64,000 nt of DNA from the NCBI GenBank assembly GCA_963921795.1, contig OY997647.1:63863997-63927996 (forward strand). The letters run 5' to 3'. The notes below the pieces were generated by a model, which was given only the letters and a program-made list of their open reading frames with translations, was not told where the DNA came from and did not search any database. Made by a program: the position numbers and the translations under genes. Positions within the stretch are counted from its first letter, which is position 1; every line of letters starts with the position of its first letter. Shown here in pieces: positions 35,201-47,200 of the stretch. The DNA is from Nannobrachium achirus (Eukaryota > Chordata > Actinopteri > Myctophiformes > Myctophidae).

Positions 35201-38200
35201 TTTATATCATTCCAGAAGTCTGTATTACAGACCAGAGTATCCAACACCCAGCTATGTGTCTATGAAGAGTGACTGGTCTAGAAGAGAACCTCTTAACTTC
35301 AGTAATGAACCTGGACCTCCACACACAACGTAAATCAATCCTCCTATACATTACACAACACTGTAAAGCTGCGCTCACACTGCAATATTTAAAAAATCTC
35401 AAAGGATTTGTATTTCTGGTAGCGTCACACACTACAGGTGTCAGGATCTTCCCCTGTTCTGACGTGACTGTCTTGGCCCGGCCATTGTCTTGTTTTCCAC
35501 TCTTTGCTTCTACAATTTACAATTTAGGCATTTAGCTCTTAATCCAGAGGGATTTACAATTAGAGTTCTCAACAGGCCTGAAAATTAAGGCCCGGCCCTA
35601 ACTGGGCCCGAGTGGGCCGACCCGAAAACCCAAAAGCCAGAGAGAGAAAAAAACAAACAAATCGTCAGTAGGCAGCACCAGTGTCTCACATTGCAACAGT
35701 GAGAGAATGGACATATAATAGTTGGTGAAATGGCAACTTCACGTGTTAAATTGTTCATGAAACATGCAAGGTTCTGCACAAAATGGGCTAACGTTAAATC
35801 CCTGTTGTTGTCAACAGTCAATCTCAGTAATACAGCTCTCATTCTCTCTCTTTCTGCCGTTGTCGCTGCCTGCGTGATTTATGTTTCGTCCTTTCAACTG
35901 TGACGCATCAAACACAGGCAGCTGGCTCGGCAGATCTATAAACCCAAAACGTGTTCATCTTGCTTGCATTCTGGGCTTGCAGATCTGTTATGTTTAGTGC
36001 GCGACACCACCTGACCACCATGCTTAAACATACACAACTCAGGCATGTAATAAGCAGCGAGCTGTGGCTGTAAAGTATTTCATATAAATGCACACAGCAG
36101 CAAAGGACACTTGATTAACCAGAAAGCATAATGGAATTAATACTATCTTACCAGACGAGATGATCGTATCTATAAGGTAAGGCTGTCAACGTATGGTGCT
36201 TTTAGGTTGATCATGTTGATGTTGTTGTAATACAATCCTCTTAAGTCCTTGTCAATATATCCAGGTTGGTTCCGCTTTGAATGTACTTTTCTTGTAACTT
36301 ATTACAAACTTGTGAAATTGCCTGCTGCCTTTTAATTTAAAATGCAGCTCGAAACTTTCATCGCAGCCGCTCCACACAGAGCTAACGCTGACTCGCTGCT
36401 GTGGCAGAATTTCCGTATATCCAAAAGGTTTCGATTGTGACGTCATCACAACAACCAGACTGCTCTATGAGACTGATAGATTATACTTCCGTATGTGTCA
36501 CCGATTATCCTTGGTCCATTGGTTAGGAACTTAGGCAGTCTTCAGTGCTGCACTGCAGACGGGCAGACAGAGATATGCGCCTGTTCTCTGTTGCTTGAGT
36601 GACGGAGCCCGAGGCCCGGCCCGGCTGACTAATTATTGTAATTTTTGGGCCCGGTCGGGTAGGGTCGGGCTCGGGCCGAATTTGAGAACTCTATTTACAA
36701 TATGCAAGGACGGTGTTGTGTCTTACAACAACCATATTCCCAGATATTCTTTATAAACTGTAAAACTATATTCTGCACATCTTGCTAATCATGAGTTGAT
36801 TCTGCCATCTGGATGTGAAAACACATGAGGACATCCTTGATTTCTAGGTTGGATAGAAGATAAGAGACCGGGTAGGATATGAACCAGTATTAGCATTGCT
36901 TTGTTAAAGGGATATTTCACTTTCGTCTGATCAGGCTTTTATGAACACCCTGAACAGTTTTTAATTTGCTTGATTCAGTATTTAGATATTTAATATTCAT
37001 TTTATCAGACACCATCATCCAGGGCCCCTTCCCACACACACCCATTGTAACTTCAAACTCCATGATTCATTAAAAACACCCATTATTTTTCATGGTGAGT
37101 CATAACTCCTAATACGTGAGCTGGCCGTATGTTTGTGATAATGTTTTTAGTTTATTTTTTAATATTTTTTATTGTTTGTAATAAAGAATTATTACAAATA
37201 AATTAAAAGGTTATAAAAATAAAACAAAACACGGCCAGCTCACGTATTAGGAGGGCAGTATGAGCCCTCAGAAATAAGGTTTTAATGCATCTTGCATGGT
37301 TAACATGGAGTTTGAAGTTACAATGGGTGTGTATGGGGAGGAGCCCTGGATGGGGCCCCGACTGGTAACATTTACATCAAATATCTAAATTCTGAATCAA
37401 GAAAATTAAAAACTGTTCAGGGTGTTCATAAAAGCCTGATTAGACGATAAAATGAAAAAGTGAAATATCCCTTTAATCTCTATGCAGCAGGGCATCGGCT
37501 TATTGTTTAGTAAACCGACATCCTGGGAACATCCCTGTGGCTTCATGCAATTCAATTCAAATGAGCTTTATTGGCATGAGAAAACATACGTTTACATTGC
37601 CTAAGCAAGTGCCAAAAATAAAATAAGAACAGTTGAAAATGGGGAACATATATACAGTTACACAGCAATGTGTAAACAGAGCTATGTTGCATTGTGGCCT
37701 TTTATAAAATAACGGTTTAAAATGAATTTAAACGTAGCAGCTCTGTTTCATACTTTACTGTGTGTGCAGTAGGTCTAGATATCAATCCATGGTCGGTAGG
37801 TGGTTGTGTTCCTACAAATCACAATGTGGTGTTCAGTGGTGAAGCTGCACTAGAGCGATTCCTTTTGCCCTGGATCTTTCTTTCGTTCTTGACAGTTTCT
37901 TCATGTGTTAATCTATCTGGAATATCTAAACCCATTTTTATTGCTGTTTCTACTGCTATTGTTTTGTAGTTTTTGCTGTTGTTTCAACATTGAAGTGCCA
38001 AAACCCCAAAAAGTGGTAATCTCACATACTGGATACAACTTTTTTCATTCACGTGATAAATGTAAAACATTTGTATGATTCCAGAAGTCACAGAGCAGAG
38101 TCTCCAACACCCAGCTGTGTGTCTATGAAGAGTGACTGGTCTAAAGAATTCAATCCTCCTGTCTTCAGTGAACCTGGACCTCCACACACACAGTATGTCA

Positions 38201-41200
38201 ATCCTCCTATACAATATATAACACTATAACATGACAAAGTGATCTCATGCATGTGTAAACTACTATAACACAATACATTAATAACAGTGTGTCCTCCCTG
38301 TTCAATCTGTATCTATATTATCAGTTACTATGTGTGCAGTTTGTGAATGAAGTTGTACAAATCACAATGTGGTGTTCAGTGGTGAAGCTGCACTCTAAAG
38401 ACTGACTGCTTGTTTACATGACCTATCTATGGATTACACTATGTTATATCTATCTATGTAACACACTATGTTATATCTATCTATGTAACACACTATGCTA
38501 TATCTATCTGTTATATCTATCTAGGAAACCCCTTTTTATTGCTCTTTCTATTGCTATATTGTTTTGCAGTTTTAGCTGTTGTCCAAAAGGTTATACACTC
38601 TCATACTAGATACAAATAAAACAACCTTTTCATTCACATGATAAATGTATACACGTTTGTATGATTCCAGAAGTCACAGAGCAGAGTCTCCAACACCCAG
38701 CTGTGTGTCTATGAAGAGTGACTGGTCTAAACAATTTAATCCTCCTGTCTTCAGTGATCAACCTGGACCTCCACACACACAGTATGTCAATCCTCCTGTA
38801 CAATATCTAACAATAACATGACCAGGGGCGTCAGTGGGACTGAGTTACTAGGGCCCAAGGTGGAGGGGCCTGGAATTATGTTATACTTTAGCTATTGAAA
38901 AAATAGCAGATATACAAGCTCACAGCGCGCCACCGAGTGTAGGGGTGCTGATCATAGATATAAAAAGCTGATGCCTCGTTCTCCTCTGCAGTTCATTGGA
39001 GCGACTGCAACAGTTGTAGTCTGTACTTCCTGGAAGAACCAAGGGATCAATGTCAGTCAAGTGACTACTGGCAAATCACATCACGTTTTTTTTCCGGGAC
39101 TTATCCAAGGACTACAATTCTCAGCTGTTCTTACAGGCTGCCTACGTAAAGACCCGCCCCCACCTGCCTCTGATTGGCCCAGCAACTTCCCTATGGGTGA
39201 CAAACGTGGAAGCGATGGACACAGATTCCCTTGGTCCCTCAGAAGGAGGTGTCTACCTCTCTATGTCTATGGTGCTGATCTCCATCACTGAGAAGATTCG
39301 ATAAGCATCTCGATACACTGCCAGCGATACGATATATTTGCGATACATTGAAATCCTGCCGATACGATGCATTACAAATCATACTTGACCCCGATACGAT
39401 GCGATACGATTTACCCCTGTTCCCGATACGATGCGATACACCCCTTTTCACGATTTTATTGTGATTTGGACTTAACATCACTATACAATAACAATACCAG
39501 TGATTCTCTAACGTTTACATTTTAAGGACCATCATAACTCAGAGAGTACAAATGGAATCAAATTAACCTGTAACAAGAGTTAAACTAAATGTAAAACTTA
39601 CTGGCAGTCACAGCTGCAGTAAACGGTTCAAGATGCCTCGGAAACACAGGATAGAATGAAATACTACATCAAAAACCCATTCAGACATGCATCAAACGAT
39701 ACATCACAATATGATACGATACATCACTAGAGAATACGATACATCACGAAACGATACATCACGATTTCAGATGTCAATTGTAACGATACACACTGAATGA
39801 ACTGATTCACTCCTATCGTGCACATTTGTATCACAATTACGATCCGTATCGATTAATCTCAGCAACCCTAACCGAGTGCCGCACTGCGAGCTTGTAGATC
39901 AAATCTTTGAATATAAGTGAACATTTGTGACTCAAATTTTGCTTCTGAGGGGTCCCTGGAACAAATTAATTTGAGATGGGGATCCGTGGCCAAATACATA
40001 TCATTTTAGGGGTCCTTCACACGAAAAAGTTTGAGCACCACTGACATATCAGATCTACAAGCTCGCAGCGTGGCACTCGGTGCCGCGCTGTAATAACAGT
40101 GTGTTCTCCCTGTTCAATCTGTATCTATATTATCAGTTACTATGTGTGCAGTTTATGAATGAAGTTGTACAAATCACAATGTGGTGTTCAGTGGTGAAGT
40201 TATATAGGTCATGTACACAAGCAAAACCCCCAAAATCACTGTTTCATTCACATGATAAATGTATACACGTTTGTATGATTACAGAAGTCACAGAGCAGAG
40301 TCTCCAACACCCAGCTGTGTGTCTATGAAGAGTGATTGGTCTAAAGATTATCCTCCCAACTTCAGTGATCAACCGAGACCTCCACACACACAGTATGTCA
40401 ATCCTCCTATACAATATATAACATTATAACATGATCTGTCTGCCTGGATGGACGTGTCTAATCTAGCAAGCTACTAGCCAATTTTCTTGTACATTATGTT
40501 TATATCTTCATGGTGGCGCTATACTAGCCCACTTTACATTTTGGCCTTTAAGTCTTGTGTCATCGGTCTTTGACCGAAAGAAGTGGTACAAATCACTATC
40601 TATGTAACACACTATGGTGTATCTATATGTAATATCTATTTATGTAACACACTATTTTACATAGGTCATGTACACAAGCAAAACCACCAAAATAACTGTT
40701 TCATTCACATGATGAATGTATAAACATTTGTATGATTCCAGAAGTCACAGAGCAGAGTCTCCAACACCCAGCTGTGTGTCTATGAAGAGTGACTGGTCTA
40801 AAGATATTCCCCCTAACTTCAGTGATCAACCGAGACCTCCACACACACAGTATGTCAATCCTCCTATACAATATATAACACTATAACATGACCAGGGGCG
40901 TCACAAGGGGGGGGGGGGGGGGGGGAGTTATTAGGGCCCAAGGTGGAGGGGCCTGGAATTATTGTATACTTTAGTTATTGAAAAAATAGCAGATATACAA
41001 GCTCACAGCGCGGCACCAAGAGTAGGGGTGCTGATCACAGATATAAAAAGCTGATGCCTCGTTCTCCTCTGCAGTTCATTGGAGCGACTGCAACAGTTGT
41101 AGTCCGGACTTCCTGGAAGAATCAAGGGATCGCTGTCAGTCAAGTGACTGACAAATCACAACAACTCATTCATAAACTGCAACTGTGACTGACAAATCAC

Positions 41201-44200
41201 AACAACTTCATTCATAAACTGCACACATAGTAACTGATAAAGATTGAACAGGGAGAACACACTGTTATTAACTCATTCTGTGCCAATGACGTCTCTTGAC
41301 GTTTTTTTTGACGGCGTTCAGTGCCAATGACGTCTTTGACGTCTTTTGAGTTTTTTGTATAAAAAAAAAAAAAAAAATTCATGGGTGGCACATGAACCTT
41401 GGAGCCATTTTGGCATTTGGCACAGAAAGAGTTTTAATGTATTGTTTTATAGTAGTTTAAACATGAATGGCATCACTTTGTCATGTTCAGGGGTGTCGCA
41501 CCAATGAACTGATTCACTCCTATCGTGCACATTTGTATCGCGATTATGATCTGTATCGATTAATCTCAGCATCCCTAACCGAGTGCCGCACTGCGAGCTT
41601 GTAGATCTGCTATTTTTGAAAAGCTGTGAAAATGTGTGCAAATCTTTGAATATAAGTGAACATTTGTGACTCAAATTTTGCTTCTGAGGGGTCCCTGGAA
41701 CAAATTAATTTGAGACACGTATCATTTTGGGGGTCCTTCACATGAAAAAGTTTGAGCACCACTGACATAGCAGATCTACAAGCTCACAGCGTGGCACTCG
41801 GTGCCGCGCTGTGAGCTTGTATATCTGCTATTTTTCAATAGTTAAAGTACCCAGGGCCCAGAATTTGGTGTGACACCCCTGAACATGACCTAGTGATGTC
41901 ATGCATGTTTAAACTACAAAACAATACATTAATAACAGTGTGTCCTCCCTGTTCAATCTGTATCTTGATTATCAGTTAATTTGTGTGCAGTTTGTGAATG
42001 AAGTTGTACAAATCACAATGTGGTGTTCAGTGGTGAAGTTATATAGGTCATGTACACAAGCAAAACCCCCAAAATCAGTTTCATTCACATGATAAATGTA
42101 TACACGTTTGTATGATTACAGAAGTCACAGAGCAGAGTCTCCAACACCCAGCTGTGTGTCTATGAAGAGTGATTGGTCTAAAGATTATCCTCCCAACTTC
42201 AGTGATCAACCGAGACCTCCACACACACAGTATGTCAATCCTCCTATACAATATATTATAACATGATCTGTCTGCCTGGATGGATGTGTCTAATCTAGCA
42301 AGCTACTAACCAATTTTCTTGTGTTTGTATTTTCATGGTGGCGCTATACTAGCCCACTTTACATTTTGGCCTTTAAGTCTTGTGTCATCGGTCTTTGACC
42401 GAAAGAAGTGGTACAAATCACTATCTATGTAACACACTATGTTGGATCTATATGTAATATCTATCTATGTAACACACTATGTTGTATCTATATGTAATAT
42501 CTATCTATGTAACACACTATTTTACATAGGTCATGTACACAAGCAAAACCACCAAAATCCCTGTTTCATTCACATGATAAATGTATAAACATTTGTATGA
42601 TTCCAGAAGTCACAGAGCAGAGTCTCCAACACCCAGCTGTGTGTCTATGAAGAGTGACCGGTCTAAATTTGAACCTCTTAACTTCAGTGAACCTGGACCT
42701 CCACACACACAGTATGTCAATCCTCCTATACAATATGTAACACTACTGTATAACATGACAACAGTGTTGGGAAAGTTAATTTGTGGGTACTCTGAACGGG
42801 GCGATCAATGAACTGAGAGGGCCGTGTGCCCGGACTGATGCGAACACTGATCGCTGAGCTGAGGCATTACGGAGATAACAACATGGAGATTGATCGTAAA
42901 CTTTGATGGAGAGACTCACTGCCCTATACAGAGGACCAGGAAACGGACATTAGAGTGAATACTCTATTCTATTTCACTCGCTCTAAAACAAGCTGAATTC
43001 AACGGATTGGACCCCCCCCCCCCCATTCCCGCAAGGTTCCCATTGACACTGTGAAGAAAGCCTATCCCCCCCACACCCCCTCATGCTTCCCACCCTCCCA
43101 CCCTCAAACACCTGTTGTTGTGTCTTCTGGACTGTTCCAGCCAAGGATGTCTCATAGCCCAAACATCGCGGAGAGACAATTATCGCACTGACACCAGCGG
43201 AAAAGACATTCTGACCTAGGCTGCTATCTGGAAGCCTCTACACAGACTCACGCTAACACAAACATGACTCCCAGACGTACACGCATGCACACACACAACC
43301 ATACACCCGCCTTTCAACCCCCCCCCCCCCCCCCCACGCAACCCCCCCCCCCCCCCCCTCCACATTATGCCTTTTCTTTCTTCCCCTCCTGTGTTTTTGT
43401 TCGTCAACCTGTTTTGGTTTTTGTCTTCATGTGGGGACTACGGATGAAATTTAGCATTCTTGCTAATTCCGGTGTATTTACATTGCATTCATGTAGTGTT
43501 CATTAATATGCATTGTCCCGTCTAAATAAACAAATAAATAAATAAATAAATAAATAAATTTAAACATGAACAAGTTCAAGTTCAAAACTTCTAAAATTAA
43601 CTAGTTTTATAGTTCACAATTCTACATTGGTTCCCCAAAATGAACTAACTTAGTTCTTTTTAGTTCTTTTTTTTTTTGCCATGATATTTTTATTTTTGGC
43701 TATTCAAATGTATTTTGAGCTACAGAAAGCACCGCTCAGGTACTCACATATCAAAGTTAGCGAGGTCTGCGAGTCTGCAGCTGGGTGCTATTGGAGCATG
43801 TGAATGAAAAGAAAGACGAGAGGGCAGACGACCACTGACCAAACCACTGCACAAACAATAACGTTCAAGCAGAAACAAAGAATGTTAAGTTCATGTTCGC
43901 CCAAAATATGAACGTGTTCATGAATGATCATTCATTGAACGGGTTCAGGTACAACACTGCATGACAAAGTGATCTGTCTGACTTGAAACCATGTTGCATG
44001 TTGACAATGCTTGTTTGCACACTTGTGAATGTAGGTCACATTTAGTATGAAAACCTGCAGGTCATAAGCATTCTGGGTGACGTCACCATCAACAAGTGCA
44101 ACCTGATATAAATATCAGGGCGCGCTCTGCTGGAGCACAAGTAGGCCATACATGGCCATGAGTGCACAAGGCACAAGTTGGCACCTCGACAGAGTGCAGT

Positions 44201-47200
44201 CTAGTTTTGGTCAAAGTTGATTCCATGCCAAAGCACCAGCGCTCACCCAGCAGTCTGCTGTCACCCAGGTCCATGCCAGCTCCACATGGCCTGGCTGCCA
44301 CCCAGCAGTCTGCCTGCGTGCGCTGATGTGCCGGAGGAGACGAGTGGCACCGCCGTCTGGCCAACGCAAGTCACACTTGCAAATTCATTCCGTCCTTGGA
44401 CCCTTTTATGCCCATATATGGACATATTGTGTCAGTCTCATATGTGGTCTATGACTTCAGCCATCTCCATATTAAGGAAAATATGGACACATTTTGGCCA
44501 CGTTTTGGCCACATTAAACAATCAACTTGGTCTGTGCATTCTTTGGTCAAAGTTGATCCCATGCCAATGCGCCAGCACTCGCCCAGCAGTCTGCCATCAC
44601 CCAGGTGGATGCGTGCAGTGGTCGCTTCTTGGCCTTAGGGCGTCTTACTAGTATTAAGTTGAGGGCCTTGGAGTGATATTGATATGTATTCATAAGTCAT
44701 TGTCTATGTTCATAATAAGTTGTCTATTCATCTACACAGAGAGAGGAAGAGGAGTGGTTGTGTTGTGACAGAGCAGGCGTCCAAGAGATCCAGAACCACA
44801 CCTGGACAAAGTAAGACTAGATATAATTTGTACTAATTACAAATTCATATTAATAAATTGAATGCTTACATTTCGGAAATCATAGACTTAATATTCAAAA
44901 TATTGTCAGTATCAATATCTATGTGCAAATAATGAAGCTAAACAACTATCAACATCTGGACAAAAACAACTGATATTGTGTTGTTACTTTTGGCTGGTTT
45001 TCTTAAATTGCACATTTTCTGGAGGGCATTTATTTAATAATGTGTGCATGTGTGCTGTAAAGATCCAACATTTTATATTAACCTGAATGTTTAAAACATG
45101 TATTTTTCTTATTTTCTCTCATTTCAGATGTCAGTCCGCAGGGTGATTTGAAGGATTATAAGGACAGTTTGGAGAGTCTTGATGAAGTGAAAGACCACAT
45201 GACGGAAGAGTCTGGAACCTCCCTCACCAGCACCTACACAGAGCTCTACATCTCACATGGAGAGAGTGAAGGGGTTAATAGGCAACATGAGGTGATACAG
45301 CTTGAGACAGCGTCCAACATGAGGACCTTCCAAGACGAACCAATCAACTGCTGTGACATCTTTAAACCCCGCCCTGGCAGAAAGACACCCATCAGAAGAG
45401 TTCTGACCAAGGGCATCGCTGGCATTGGAAAAACATTCTCTGTGCGCAAGTTCATTCTGGACTGGGCAAGGGGTTTGGAAAATCAAGATATAGATCTCTT
45501 AATTCCCTTCTCATTCCGGGAGCTGAACTTGGTCAGAGATGAGCAGTACAGTCTTCTCTCACTGATCCATGATTTCCACCCGACATTAAAGAATGTCACA
45601 GCAGAGCAGCTCGCTGTCTGGAAGGTTGGCTTCATCTTTGATGGTCTGGATGAAAGCAGGTCTTCATTCCACTTCCAAAAAAACAGTTTTTCTGATGTGA
45701 CATCATCAGTGGATGCTCTGTTGACAAACCTCATCGAGGGGAATCTGCTCCCCTCAGCCCTCCTCTGGATAACCACCAGACCTGCAGCAGCCAATCAGAT
45801 CCCTCCTGAATATGTTGACCTGGTGACAGAAGTACGAGGGTTCACGGACCCCCAGAAGGAGAAGTACTTTAGGAACAGATTTGTTGATGAGGAACAGACC
45901 AGCCCAGACCCCCAGAAGGAGGAGTCTTTAAAGAAAAGTGAAGAGAAGTTGGCCGACAGAATCCTCTCACACTTGAAGACATCAAGGACCCTCTACATCA
46001 TGTGTCACATCCCACTCTTCTGTTGGATCATTGCTACCGTTCTGCTGGACATGTTGATGACACACACGATAGGACAGCTGCCCAAGACCCTGACTGAGAT
46101 ATGCTGCCACTTCCTGTTGGTTCAGACAAAGAGGAAGAAGCAGAAGTATGGTGAGACAGATGAGGTTAATCAACAGCACCTCACAGAGACTGACAGGGAA
46201 GTTCTTCTGAACCTGGGAAGGCTGGCATTTGAACATCTGGAGAAAGGTAGCATCATGTTCTACCAAGAAGACCTGGAAGAGTGTGGTCTTGATGTGAAAG
46301 AAGCCTCACTGTACTCAGGAGTGTGCACACAGATCTTTAAAAGAGAGAGTGTGCTGTTCCAGAAAACGGTCTACAGCTTTGTTCATCTGATCATCCAGGA
46401 GTTTATGGCTGCAGTCTACCTGTTCCACTGTTTCACACAGAAGAACATGAAGGTACTGAAGACATTCCTGGAAGACAATAAATACAAGAGTGACAGCTCC
46501 CTCTCAGGCTTCCTGAAAGCTGCCAAGAAAAAATCCCTGAAGAGTAAAAATGGCCACCTGGACTTACTTGTTCGATTCCTTCATGGCCTTTCACTGGAGT
46601 CCAACCAGAGTCTTTTAGGAGGACTATTGGGTCAGACAGAATTCAGTCCAGAGGAGATCCAGAAAGCCATCAAGAACTTGAAGAGGATGTACTCAGGTGA
46701 TGCCTCCCCTGACAGATGTATCAACATCTTCCACTGTTTGATGGAGATGAACGACAACTCAGTACATCAGGAGATCGAGAACTACCTGAAGTCAAAGAAC
46801 GGGTCAAAGAAGAAACTGTCTGGGAGCCAATGTTCAGCTCTGGCCTTTATGCTGCAGATGTCTGAGGATGTTCTGGAAGAGTTTGACCTGAAGAAATACA
46901 ACACAGCAGAGCAGTTTCGAAAAAGACTGATCCCAGCTGTGAGGAACTGCACAAAGGCTCGGTTAGTAGTCAAGTGAATAGAAACATCCTAGAGTCAATC
47001 TGCCATTACAGTTAACTTTTTAAACTATGACGGGTAGCAGTGGCTCAGGGGTGGGTAGAGAAACCGTCATTAGAACACAAAGGGTTCCCAAAGGATTCCC
47101 AGGCAGTTCGATCCCAGGCTTCCCCAGAGTTAGTGTGGAAGAGTCCTTGAGAAAGACTCTGAACCCCTAGTTGCTCCCTATGATCAGGTTGGTGCTTTGC

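Larger units (their letters stand above)
40893..41881. mobile_element. hAT element CAGGGGCGTC, copy B, whole
   Basis: The ends CAGGGGCGTCACA and GTGTGACACCCCTG are inverted, with perfect 8-bp flanks AACATGAC (40885-40892, 41882-41889). The subterminal arms include a palindrome of the GATCTACAAGCTC family on each side (40984 leftward half, 41767-41831 whole). A G-run lies at 40907-40925. A second hAT (41023-41578) is nested. Confidence 0.9.

Noticed and set aside
43216-43506. Proline/glycine-rich frames on both strands
   Set aside because: Produced by poly-C tracts within a truncated retroposon.
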